Source: Chrysomallon squamiferum
Taxonomy: Eukaryota > Mollusca > Gastropoda > Neomphalida > Peltospiridae
Reading direction: 5' to 3'
Length of the DNA stretch: 64,000 bases
Assembly (NCBI GenBank): GCA_012295275.1
Contig: CM022665.1
Span: 39,994,795 to 40,058,794, forward strand
Shown here piece by piece: positions 14,618 through 27,714 of the stretch (positions within the stretch are counted from its first letter, which is position 1; each line of letters opens with the position of its first letter). A program made the position numbers and the translations under genes. The notes beneath the pieces were generated by a model that worked only from the letters and a program-made list of their open reading frames with translations, did not search any database and had not been told where the DNA came from.

Positions 14618-15102
14618 CTTCAACCTGCTTAGGTTATCAAGTCCAGAACCGAATGATTCCGAAATTTCTATAAACCTGGATTTGACGACAGATTTACCTT
14701 CACTTACACAGCCTCTTCCTACGCCTCTTAATAATAATAGAATGAAAAAGAACTTATCTTTCCTCGACCGAGCTTGAAAATGCTGAATAGAGAAGAAATC
14801 TGCAGTTTGCATCAGCTATCTGTTTAACATCTGGAAGAACTGACAAGGTATTTCTATTTACATGACACCTGCAGATATGTCAGTGTGTCTGCTCGGAGTA
14901 GATGGAACTATGAAAACATGGGAGTTTCTGGACGTTTCGCTAATAAATCACTGTTCCAAATGTTTGCGCTCTGTTTTCGTACAGTGTTTGTTATACAGAA
15001 AGAAAATAAAATGTATTTTTCTGCAGTTCTCTCTGCTCGTCAGTCTTTATCTCGCTTTCTCTTTCTCCGTCTGTCTGTATCATGCTATTTATCTATTTAT
15101 CT
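14616..15102. other. Non-coding stretch
   Basis: About 490 bases of mixed-composition DNA between two repeat arrays. No conserved domain or good splice pair seen. Confidence 0.5.
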
Positions 15103-15835
<733 letters not shown>

Positions 15836-15901
15836 TTATCTCCATCTATTAGTCTCTTTTATTTTCTCATTTCTTCCATTCATCAGGTATAGCTTCCACA
15901 T

Positions 15902-15936
<35 letters not shown>

Positions 15937-16001
15937 ACTATAAAAATCCTTAATTCTCAAACTGCATGGTATGTCACAACCAATCAAGCTTCGCTTTTCA
16001 G

Positions 16002-16217
16002 TGTCGTATTTTTACTGACAAGCAGCTATCATCATATCTGATGAATGAAAAGAAGTCCTGCCCAACTAGCGAGCTTTACGAAAGATTATACGTATCGGCT
16101 CCCATCATCGAGTCTTCAAAACAGTTTCTCAACGGCCGCATTTTATCATCGCGGGGCGAAAACATTCAACACGACGGCTCGTACACAACAATGAACAATC
16201 CACTAAATGAGAAATGA
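16002..16217 (+). CDS. Candidate orphan 3'-terminal exon, function unknown
   Basis: An acceptor-like CTTCGCTTTTCAG is followed by 71 open codons and a TGA. The reading starts CRIFTDKQLSSYLMNEKKS and ends SYTTMNNPLNEK. Composition is ordinary for protein (Ser, Glu, Lys, Asn, Tyr; one possible phosphorylatable C-terminal tail) and GC is higher than the flanks, which are repeats. No donor follows, consistent with a last exon, but there is no nearby AATAAA that I would rely on and no recognised domain. It may equally be a fragment of a transposable element or a chance frame. Confidence 0.25.
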   Translation, partial: CRIFTDKQLSSYLMNEKKSCPTSELYERLYVSAPIIESSKQFLNGRILSSRGENIQHDGSYTTMNNPLNEK

Positions 16218-16593
16218 TGCTCATTATTATCAATCAATGCGGCGATGAAGCGATAGTCGAGAATTTTTTTTTTTTTTTTTTTTTGCATGCTCTCTTCAGT
16301 CCCATAAACAGAAAATAAATAAACAGAGTATTTCTGCTGACCTTAGTGTTTTTTGCTACGCACAGTGCGTCAGATAAATAAATATATTCACGTAAATGAT
16401 TAATAATTCCTATTTCTGATACCTGAAAAACGACTGGAAAACTAATGCTTTATGCCGGGTTTTGCGGTTTGGTTTCGATGATGACATTAACATTTTAAAA
16501 GTTTACTGTTATATGCTTATATGTACGTGTATTATTGAAACGGTACATCGAAATTCATTGTAACCGAAAGCTGATTATTTTTCGTTACTTTTC
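16218..16593. other. Non-coding stretch
   Basis: Poly(T) at about 16264-16284 and otherwise unique AT-rich DNA; nothing else seen. Confidence 0.5.
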
Positions 16594-16628
<35 letters not shown>

Positions 16629-16872
16629 GTGCAAAAAGTATTCAAAGAAAGCAGTTATTATTATTGTTGTTGTTGTTGTTGTTGTTGTTGTTATTATTAT
16701 TGTTGATGTTACTACTGCCGCTGCTGCTGCAGTCATTGTTATTGTTATCTTTTATTATATTTGTTGTTGATGTTGTTGTTGAAGATGATAATGATGATGA
16801 TGATGATGATGATGATAATGTTATTATTTTTAAAGCATGGACTAGGCTTTGAATAATTTCTTTACACACCCA

Positions 16873-16940
<68 letters not shown>
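16594..16940. repeat. Compound repeat: AAT, TTG/TTA, GAT, then (CA)n
   Basis: AAT triplets (16594-16628), TTG/TTA triplets (about 16657-16700), GAT triplets (about 16785-16820) and a CA run of about 68 bases (16873-16940). Several triplet families sit side by side within 350 bases. Confidence 0.95.
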
Positions 16941-16944
<4 letters not shown>

Positions 16945-17320
16945 CCCACGTCTTGTAATAAAATTAAATTCCACACATTAATTAATGCTCATGAAAAACT
17001 AATTAAATGTCAATTCAAAACGGCATATCGCACATTAAATTTTCCTTCGATTAGAAATAAGAAACCAAACAAGTCTCCAAGGAACTGTAATTTAGCACGA
17101 CTTTTCATTACAACAATAATCATATATTACCGTCGTAACAACGTGATAACCTATACCAGCTAATTCAAGACAAACCAAATTAGATTTCACATATTTTAAA
17201 CATATTGGCGAATTGTCATGTCTTACGGATATCTTGAATGGATGTGCTAAAAGGCAGAAGAAGTAAACAAAAGAAGTAGAGAGAGAAAAACAAAAACTGA
17301 CATGCATTACCTCAGTGTTC

Positions 17321-17321
<1 letters not shown>
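16941..17321. other. Non-coding stretch
   Basis: Unique AT-rich DNA between the (CA)n and purine arrays; no gene seen. Confidence 0.5.
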
Positions 17322-17358
<37 letters not shown>

Positions 17359-17705
17359 GTAAAAAGGAAAAAAAAGGAAAGAAGGAAAGAAAGAAAGAAA
17401 GAAAAAAGAAAGAAAGAAAGAAAAACGGAAAAAAGAAAGAAAGAAAAAAGAAAAACAGAAAAAAAGGAAAGAAAAGAAAGCAAGAAAAAAAAAAAAAAAA
17501 ACGAATGAATGAATGATATAATGAAGAAAGAAAGAAAGAAAAAATGATATTATGAAAGAAAGTAAAAGAAAATAACGAAACAGAAGAAAGAGAGAAAAAA
17601 GGAAAAAAGAAAAGAAAAAAAAATGATATTATGAAAGAAAGTAAAAGAAAATAACGAAACAGAAGAAAGAGAGAAAAAAGGAAAAAAATAAAAGAAAGAA
17701 AAACA
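17322..17705 (+). repeat. Homopurine A/GAAA array with an ~80-bp tandem duplication
   Basis: Poly(A) followed by GAAA/GGAAA repeats. Within it, a segment starting AATGATATTATGAAAGAAAG at about 17543 recurs essentially unchanged about 80 bases later at about 17623. A diverged partial copy (GAATGATATAATGAAG) precedes both near 17510. Confidence 0.92.
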
Positions 17706-17951
17706 AAATTATGTAATAAAACTTACAGAAAAATAAAGATGAAAGAAGAAAGTAATTTTAGAAAAAAAAGTATCTATTTTTAAAATTAACGTTAAAAACT
17801 TGTTTTCAAGCTTCTCTCCAAACACGAATCTTTTGCGTTGCTGTTGATGTTACGAAACAAAGAGTAAAAATAGCAACAATTTGGTTTTGAGACACTATTA
17901 AGTATACTCATCATTCCACCTGTTCTCATCGCCAAACTTTGTTAATAATAA

Positions 17952-17984
<33 letters not shown>

Positions 17985-18457
17985 CGAGACGTCACTCTCA
18001 GCGGACGGACAGAGCAAAAAACAAAATCTGATAACAAAGATAAACAAGCAGGATAGAAAACTGTTGTTAAAAGTTGTTTATCTGTCAGTTTGTCCTTTTC
18101 TGGTGGTATATTTTTTAAAAAGCCGGTGTCATCGTTTTCAGGGGATTATGATATTATTACTTCATTATTACGAAAACTGTACATAAAATATTACTTAAAT
18201 TTGTGTTTCTGTTTTTAATTAATTAATTTATTTATTTATTTATTTTCTTTTCACCGTCGATTTTTTTATTTATTTATTTATTTATTTTTTATGATCATAT
18301 AGACATTATATAAACATTTCACAGCTTAATTTTCTTCATTATGTTAAAACCAGCATTTTCATTTTGGACAGTGTTAAAATAATACGAAATACGTAAAACT
18401 TTACATATTAGCTAAAGCAGTGTCATTGTACAAAACATATAAAATGAATTACTGTTT
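17706..18457 (-). other. Start of GPCR intron 1 (minus strand)
   Basis: The part of the presumed first intron next to the GPCR donor. It contains T homopolymer 17959-17983 and TTTA repeats (18220-18290), with no second GPCR exon. The intron is inferred to continue to position 1 and beyond. Confidence 0.5.
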
Positions 18458-18463
18458 ACTTAC
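18458..18463 (-). promoter_or_regulatory. 5' splice donor of the GPCR exon
   Basis: On the minus strand the coding sequence runs TTTTGTTTG and then GTAAGTAAAC, a perfect GTAAGT donor immediately after the first base of the codon for Gly91. Confidence 0.85.
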
Positions 18464-18734
18464 CAAACAAAATTAACATAAGGTCTGACACGGCTAAACT
18501 GAACAAGTAATAATTAGTTGTCGTCTGCATGACGTTGTTTCTTGCGATCACGATGCACGTGCAGACATTGCCGAACGTGCCCGAAACGAAGACGAGGCTG
18601 TAAATGATGCTCAAAAGCAGACGTGTCGAAAGATCGAGACGTTTTGGTCCTAGTTTTAATGAAATGTAATCCGAGAGCGAGAAATTGGTAGAATCATTTC
18701 CATTCAAAGAAATATTTATGATATCTTCCGACAT
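18464..18734 (-). CDS. First coding exon of a neuromedin-U/pyrokinin-type GPCR
   Basis: The first 90 codons of a class A peptide GPCR, a plasma-membrane receptor that would couple an extracellular neuropeptide to G proteins. The N-terminal tail (residues 1-37) carries three N-glycosylation sequons (NIS 7-9, NDS 13-15, NFS 17-19). TM1 spans about 38-64 with the GN pair at 55-56 (Asn1.50) in GNVCTCIVIARN. After a short loop (MQTTT), TM2 begins NYYLFSLAVSDLMLILFG, with LAVSD at 80-84 and Asp84 at position 2.50. The TTNYYLFSLAVSDL block is characteristic of the NMU, pyrokinin and CAPA receptor group. The ATG has A at -3, and an acceptor-like pyrimidine tract ending CTGTAG lies nine bases upstream, so a 5' UTR exon may exist. 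The exon ends in phase 1 at GTAAGT; the rest of the receptor is not recognisable in the window. Closest subtype (NMUR versus CAPA versus PRXA receptor) cannot be decided from this exon. Confidence 0.88.
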
Positions 18735-19851
<1,117 letters not shown>

Positions 19852-19932
19852 CTTTACAAACCGGGCTGTTATGTAAATAAATTACATCGTCTTAACAAGC
19901 GATTATTAGTCTTTTTCTTCTTCCCTTCTCTT

Positions 19933-20025
19933 TGTTAAAGGAACTAAACAGTTTACACAGTTACATAATATGACATAATACACATTTAATTATCATATTG
20001 ACGTCAGCTATTCAGTCTTAACAGC
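19933..20025 (+). repeat. Microsatellite-linked dispersed repeat, diverged copy 2
   Basis: TGTTAAAGGAACTAAACAGT at the left and TATTGACGTCAGC near the right follow the same order as the copies at 19764 and 21218. Divergence is higher, and the preceding CT tract is reduced to CTTCTTCCCTTCTC. Confidence 0.45.
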
Positions 20026-20070
20026 ACCTTTATTCCACCCCATTAAAAAGCTCCCATTAAACGAAAACAA

Positions 20071-20520
<450 letters not shown>

Positions 20521-20538
20521 TCATTTATTTATTTATAT

Positions 20539-20569
<31 letters not shown>

Positions 20570-20617
20570 TTTTTTTATTTTTTTTTTTTTTTGTATTATT
20601 ATTATTTTTTTTATTTA

Positions 20618-20694
<77 letters not shown>

Positions 20695-20712
20695 TTTATT
20701 TATTTATTCATT
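20521..20712. repeat. (ATTT)n and ~69-base T homopolymer
   Basis: ATTT tetranucleotide flanks an uninterrupted T run at about 20622-20690, one of the longest homopolymers in the window. Such a run is error-prone in assembly, so its exact length is uncertain. Confidence 0.9.
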
Positions 20713-21299
<587 letters not shown>

Positions 21300-21329
21300 T
21301 TTATATATAATTATATAATAAGATATATA

Positions 21330-21355
21330 GACACACACACACATATACAGACAGC

Positions 21356-21447
<92 letters not shown>
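21330..21447. repeat. Short (CA)n then (GA)n
   Basis: ACAC run at about 21330-21342 and a GA run of about 90 bases at 21356-21447. Confidence 0.95.
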
Positions 21448-21449
<2 letters not shown>

Positions 21450-22441
21450 TAATCCTCTGTTTATATATGTACATACAAATGTAAACACATAACTCCCCAA
21501 AGAAAACGAAATATCTTTAACCTTCAAATAATATATCCTCTCATACACGAGGGAGAAACATAAACCCAACAGAATTTAAAAAAAAATATATAATATGCTA
21601 ATACTAAAAATGTCAAAAAAAAAAAAAAAAAAAAAAATTAAAAAAAAAAAAAAAACAGAAAAGAAAGAAACAAAAAAACAAGATTTTAGAAACGAATACA
21701 AAAAATATACATGTAGCACATAGCCAAAAAAAAACACACACACAAAAAAAAACACCCAACAACCTATAAGTCATCGATAATGACGTGAACTGGCAGGTTT
21801 GGGCATATACGTAGCAGTCGTTTAATCTTAACTTTACCACAATCTTAATTCTGCAGAGCGAGTTTGAAACGATGACAGGTTTTCTCTGAAAGCTGCCAGG
21901 ACTACCAGTCTATTTTGCAACACGAAACAACGACAAGAACCGCAAAGTAGCAAGTGTTTCCTTTAAGACCGAGACTGCGGTTTCTCTCTAACTCTTTCCT
22001 GCACTGACTTGGCGAATGGTAAATGAAGCATACATCTCGACAGATTCGCAAGTGTACTGAGGCTTAATGCACGAAAAGAATTATAAAAATGATTAAGTCT
22101 GGTTATAAATACTGAGAGAAAAAATTGATTAATTACATCCTGTTTGTCCGTCTGCTGTTAAAGATTTTGAAAAATATTTTCATTTAGATTTGAGTATTTT
22201 GTTTTTTATTTTTGAATGTTTCGAATTGTTATGATTATTATCATTGTTATTGTTGTTGTTGTTGTTGTTGCTGTGATTGTTATTATTATGACTATTATTT
22301 ATTTATTTATTTATTTATTTTATTTTATTTTATTTTATTATTAATTTTTAAATTTTTTTTTTTTTAAATGTTTTGGTATTAATAATTTTGCATTACTTTT
22401 TTTAGCATAATTATTAATGTTTTTTTAATATTTTAATTTTT

Positions 22442-22476
<35 letters not shown>

Positions 22477-22828
22477 AATTAAACATGAATAATAATAAAA
22501 AAAACACTTTTTAGGTATATTCCAAAACGTTAATCTTTTCATTAATATACATCTTCTTAAGATTCTATATTATCGTTTCTGAAAAAACAAGGGAGTGAAG
22601 TATTGAAAATACAGATTGGTTTCTGTTTGTTTACATGCACTGTTTGTAAACTTTCTTCTTCGTAATCAAGTCTGTAGTAATTATATGCCAACATTGTAGT
22701 AAAGAAGGTAAAAAATAATCTCAAATAAACCATTTTGACTGACACAGAATAACAGTCTGTAAGAATGACTTTTATTGATGATAAATAACAAAATAAAAAG
22801 TGAATCTGTCCTATAGGCGAGACACAGG
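21448..22828. other. Non-coding stretch
   Basis: Poly(A) blocks 21616-21655, TTG and TTTA repeats (22240-22340) and poly(T) 22446-22472. No gene seen on either strand. Confidence 0.55.
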
Positions 22829-23128
<300 letters not shown>

Positions 23129-23146
23129 GATAATTAAGTATTCGTT

Positions 23147-23152
23147 TTTATT
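23147..23152 (-). terminator. AATAAA polyadenylation hexamer (candidate)
   Basis: On the minus strand ATGAATAAAAACG places an AATAAA about 220 nt after the stop codon of the candidate terminal exon at 23371-23573. Such hexamers are common by chance in AT-rich DNA, so its value is in the combination with the exon. Confidence 0.4.
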
Positions 23153-23370
23153 CATATTTTAATTTATATTCAGAGCTTAATTTGTATTCACATTTTCAAA
23201 CATCATCTTTCACCTAGCATCTCACAAAAATGAATATAAATAATCTTCACATAACAATTTTATACATCAAAAGAAATGAGAAGGGTTCCTTTTCGAAAAC
23301 AAGCATTTCTTGCGCATGGCCTTTGAAAACCTTTATACTTAAATATTAATGCGCATGCTAACCAAATATA

Positions 23371-23573
23371 TTACAATGTAACTCTATTCCACTTAGCAAA
23401 ATCCAGGTAAATTGGAGGAATACCTTTCTGAGATAAGGGTTTACGGTTTCCATGACCACCATGTCTTAGTTGAAGGCCAGAAGCATTAAATTTAAGAACT
23501 GATGCCTGACTGTTTCTTGTATGGTTAACGCCTATGTAATGTTTGTCTTCTCGCCCGATACATTCATAAATCC
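23371..23573 (-). CDS. Candidate 3'-terminal exon, possibly of a secreted or trefoil-like protein
   Basis: On the minus strand TTATTTTACATTTCAAG is an acceptable acceptor, followed by 67 open codons and a TAA. Reading after the split first codon: IYECIGREDKHYIGVNHTRN, later GLQLRHGGHGNRKPLSQKGI and finally PPIYLDFAKWNRVTL. Composition is balanced and the exon stands out from surrounding repeats. An AATAAA follows about 220 nt downstream and no donor is seen, so it looks like a last exon. The HYIGVNHTR segment weakly recalls the strand of FGF-family beta-trefoils where a WYxxxxRTG-type motif sits. The rest does not follow that family, so I make no assignment. NHT (in GVNHT) and NAS (in KFNAS) are possible N-glycosylation sites. 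Confidence 0.45.
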
Positions 23574-23733
23574 CTTGAAATGTAAAATAACGTAACACGG
23601 TATTTATAATTATTACATAGTTATAAGGATATCTTGCGACTAGCTTCAATCAGATATTAACATGGACTAACTGAGATATGTGTTTTTTTGTATTATGTAC
23701 GTCTACAGTTAGGAGTTTATTTGTAATATTAGC

Positions 23734-23743
23734 AGTAGTAGTG

Positions 23744-23778
<35 letters not shown>

Positions 23779-23848
23779 GGTGGTGGTGGTGGTGGTGGTG
23801 GTGGTGGTGATAATAATGATGATGGTGACGATGATGATGATTATAATG
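23734..23848. repeat. Trinucleotide repeat (GTA, GTG, GAT)
   Basis: AGT/GTA triplets change to GTG and then GAT triplets. Open in several frames (poly-Val, poly-Thr), as expected for trinucleotide repeats without stop codons. Confidence 0.93.
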
Positions 23849-24374
23849 CAAAGTAACAAACTATGATTTTTAAAAAAAAAATATTATTTTATTATATATT
23901 TTTTTTTCTGATAAAATTATCAGAAAATGGAAGTTTTAGGAAATAAATAAATATATAAAAAAAATAGTTAAAGAAAAAAACTGAATATATGAAATTAATG
24001 GACAGGAAAAAAAGAAATGCATTTAAAACAAAATCGTTAAAATATCATTAACATAAAAAACAAGACGAGAGTTTTTTCATACGTAGATGACTTCTTCATA
24101 TAGATTGCACTGGGGAAGGCAAACATTACAGAAGTCAATTTTAGCTATTATGAAGAACATATGATGAAAATATTCTTAGATCAATGCACACAGTTTTTAA
24201 ATCGAAGAATAATTACATAATAAAGATTGGATAGGTAAAAAAAAATAAATATTACAAGTGAAGTTTTGAATGTTTGTTTTTTTTAATAAAAAAAACTTTG
24301 ACGAAGAAACTTTAAGATTAGAGCAAATAGTCATTAAATCGGGGACTAATTGCTTCCAAAAGAAATGATTTGTA

Positions 24375-24418
<44 letters not shown>

Positions 24419-24568
24419 ACTCAATTCTAGCTTTTTGGATACAAATACGAAGAAGATAGGCCTGTGTCAGTATATTCAGTTTTTGAGTCGAGATCTGATA
24501 AGATTGGTTTTAAAAAAAAAAGAAAAACAGAAACACACACACGCACGCACACACATACAGCTACACAG

Positions 24569-24608
<40 letters not shown>

Positions 24609-26047
24609 CAAGCCAAAGCAGGCTGTTTTGAATAAACAAAATCAGACAAAGATACTTTTTTACATTTCGTAACATTAAACGTTTTTAGTTAAAGAAATGA
24701 AATAACAGCTTGGTATTTTGCTGTATTCTGTTAGAACTCTGAGATCGCAGGCTCAACCATGAACAACAACGTTTATTTTCTTTTTTCTTAATAAACCAAA
24801 GTGAACCACCCTAAATATTAAAAAAAAAAAAAAAAGAGCGTTTTACGTGTTTTGTTTCAAACGCTAGCGAAGATGACTGACTGGCAGTTTCGTTATGCTG
24901 TTATTATCACAGCGCTCTGTTTTAAACTGAGATACACATTTAACCATCAAGTACACCGCAGTTATTCATTAGCCCAAAGCTATTACTTCCTGCAAGCTAT
25001 GCTCAAAAGACCTTATTATAGAATTTGCATTATGCATACAAGCTATCCGCAGGTGTCGCCGTTGAACTAATGACGTATTAGGCATAGCTCACACTGTGAA
25101 CTGTTGTTGGAATCGGTAAATATTAGAATCTGAAGCTCCCAGCCAGAGAAGATATTTCTAAGAGAAAAAAAACCCAGAAAAAAACAACCATGTAAGCAGT
25201 ATTGGCTTTAAGAAGTATCTTTATTATATACAGATCAATAATTCTTGGAATGGTCTGTTAGGATCATGGCTATTCTTTATAACATCCATAATAATAATAA
25301 TATCATCGTCTTATAAAGGTGTTCTGTTTTCTTGTCTTCCTCGGGATGCTAAAGAAGACACAATGAAACCACCGAGCTTGAAGCACGCCGAGATTATCCC
25401 CGTCTGTTTCCGATTATTATGTTTTTTCGATATTTTCTTACATCCCAACAAGGGAATTAATTTCCTTGGTCGAATGTTTTTTTTTTATATATTTTTTTAT
25501 TGTTTAAGTGCTTGAAAATGAAGGACGTGTTCATTACATCTTTTGTTTGAAGTTGTCTGCAGACCTAATTTAGTCGGCGAGATTTCTAAAAACCAGTTTT
25601 GACATCGAGTCTTATATAAACCACTTCTGGCGTCACCGCTATGTATCTAAGACGTATTAATTGCAGCTGAATATTAAAAGATCCTTTCTGAAATAATCCT
25701 CATTAGAATGCTGTACTTACTGCGGGCGGACAGACACACTTAATGACAAAACGTCCCCAAGACAGACGACGGATTGGGAGACGAAGTAAATTTGAACATT
25801 AGAATCATTTCTATCATTTTTTTTTTTTTTTTTTTTTCATAATGGATATTTTCTCATTTGTTTATTGCTTATGGAATTCGTATCATGACTTACAATCTCC
25901 TAATAAAAATTAATGATTCCAGACAAATGGGTACCATTCACCTTTCATAATTTTGCAACTACAAATGTTTCAGTTGTGTGTGGAAATACAAGAATTGCTG
26001 AATATTTTGTCTAATGGTTTTGAGGTTTCTAGACTACAATATTATGA
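23849..26047. other. Non-coding stretch
   Basis: AAT triplets 24377-24416, (CA)n about 24529-24607, poly(A) 24821-24835, poly(T) 25819-25837. A 70-codon plus-strand frame at 24852-25070 has mixed composition but no splice signals or recognised motif. A minus-strand CCGCCCGCA before a GTAAGT at 25715-25720 is noted separately. Confidence 0.5.
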
Positions 26048-26712
26048 AGATGTTGTTGTTGTTGTTGTAGCAGCAGCAGTACTAGCAGTTTTGGCAATGG
26101 TAGAGCAGTAGTGGTAGGAGTAGTAGAAGTAGTTGTAATAATAATAATAATCATATTAGCAGTAGTAGTAGTAGTAGCAGCAGCAGTAGTATTTGTAGTA
26201 ATAGTAGTAATAGTAACAACAGTATTAGTAGTAGTAATAACAGTATTATTAGCAGTAATAATAGTAGTAGTGGTGGTAATAGTAATAACAGTATTAGTAG
26301 TAGTAATAGTAGTAGTAATAGTAATAGTAGTGGTAGTAGTAGTAGTAGCAGTAGTACCAGTAATAGCAATAGCCGTATTATTAGCAGTAATAGTATTAGT
26401 ATTAGTAGTAATAGCAATAATAGTAGTAGAAGTAGTAAAAGTAGTAGTAGCAGTAGTAGTGGTACAGCAGCAACAACAGTAATAATTAAAGCAGTAGCAA
26501 CAGCAGCAGTAGTAGTAGTAGTAGCAGTAGTAGCAATAGTAGTAATGTATTAACTGTAATTGTAATAATAGTAGCAGCAGCAGCAACAACAGTAATAATT
26601 GTAGTAGTAGCAGTAGCAGAAGTAGCAGTAGAAGTAGTAGTAGTAGTAGCAATAGTAGTAGTAGTAGTAATGTATTAACTGTAATTGTAATAATAGTAGT
26701 AGCAGCAGCATG
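26048..26712. repeat. Large AGT-type trinucleotide field
   Basis: About 660 bases built almost wholly of triplets (AGT, AAT, AGC, ACA), with all boundaries in the same triplet register over long distances. Poly-Val, poly-Leu and poly-Thr frames on both strands are by-products. Near the right side, a segment running from AATGTATTAACTGTAATTGT at about 26544 recurs at about 26669, showing duplication of larger blocks. Confidence 0.95.
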
Positions 26713-26921
26713 AAATAAAACACACACAATATACATATATAAGAAATAAGAATTCCCGGAATTATTTTCAGTACTTTTAACAGTGTCAGTTTTTGTATCC
26801 TTGGTCAGACATTTTACCATAAAAACCCACTGACACTAATCATGGACAGAACTAAATTTCCCAAACAGTGGAATCCATGCATACCAGAATGCTTACACCA
26901 TTCCAATATATACTGTCTGCA

Positions 26922-26968
<47 letters not shown>

Positions 26969-27539
26969 CAGACAATAACGTCATCAATTCACGAGTTTTG
27001 ACGAAGTCTACGATCACGTGAACAAACTATGTAACGCCCAGTCTTTTTTTTTTTTTCTTTTTTTTAACAAAAAAGAAAAGAAAAAAACATGTTTAAACAT
27101 CGGTATGTTGTTATTCTGTAAAACAAAAACAAACCTCGTCTTCCAAAGAGAAAACTTGTAATTAATTGCCGTCCATAGATAAACAAGAAGCTAAGTGGAA
27201 AGGTTGCTTTATCGGCGGCCAAATACAACTGAATAAAGCCCCAGGTGTCAGAGATCGTCCAGTTCTTAATACTTTCATCCGTGGCATTTCTCCTAAGTGC
27301 AGGAACCTGTAGACGTGAAGACTTCTTAAAAGCAGATCTTTTTAATATGTTGATTTATCTCACATTTAAAAAGTAAGTCAGAAATGATTCCTGTCTGTCG
27401 GCAGTTGGGGAAAAAAAAAAAAAGGAAAAGGGAAGATTATAGAAACAAATAAAAATAAAAAAAATAAAAAAAATTATATAAAAAAAGAGTTACGGAATAT
27501 ATACGTACACTAATAGATATATGTTCTCACATACATACA
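26713..27539. other. Non-coding stretch
   Basis: Poly(A) of about 40 bases at 26925-26966, poly(T) near 27042-27065, A-rich 27411-27490. No gene seen. Confidence 0.55.
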
Positions 27540-27714
27540 TTCTCTCAAAGACACACACAGACATGTACACATACATACATATTCACACACACACACACAC
27601 ACACACACAAACGCTCACTCAAACACATACACAATCACACAAAAACACACACACATACACGTTCACACCCGAGACATATATGCACAACCATCCACACACA
27701 CAACACACACACAA
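27540..27714. repeat. (CA)n-rich left flank of the minisatellite
   Basis: CACACA and ACATAC repeats leading into the higher-order array. Confidence 0.93.

Noticed and set aside
24852-25070. 72-codon plus-strand frame
   Set aside because: No splice signals, no ATG context worth trusting, no domain.
26029-26820. 263-codon poly-Leu/Thr frame
   Set aside because: Trinucleotide repeat translation.
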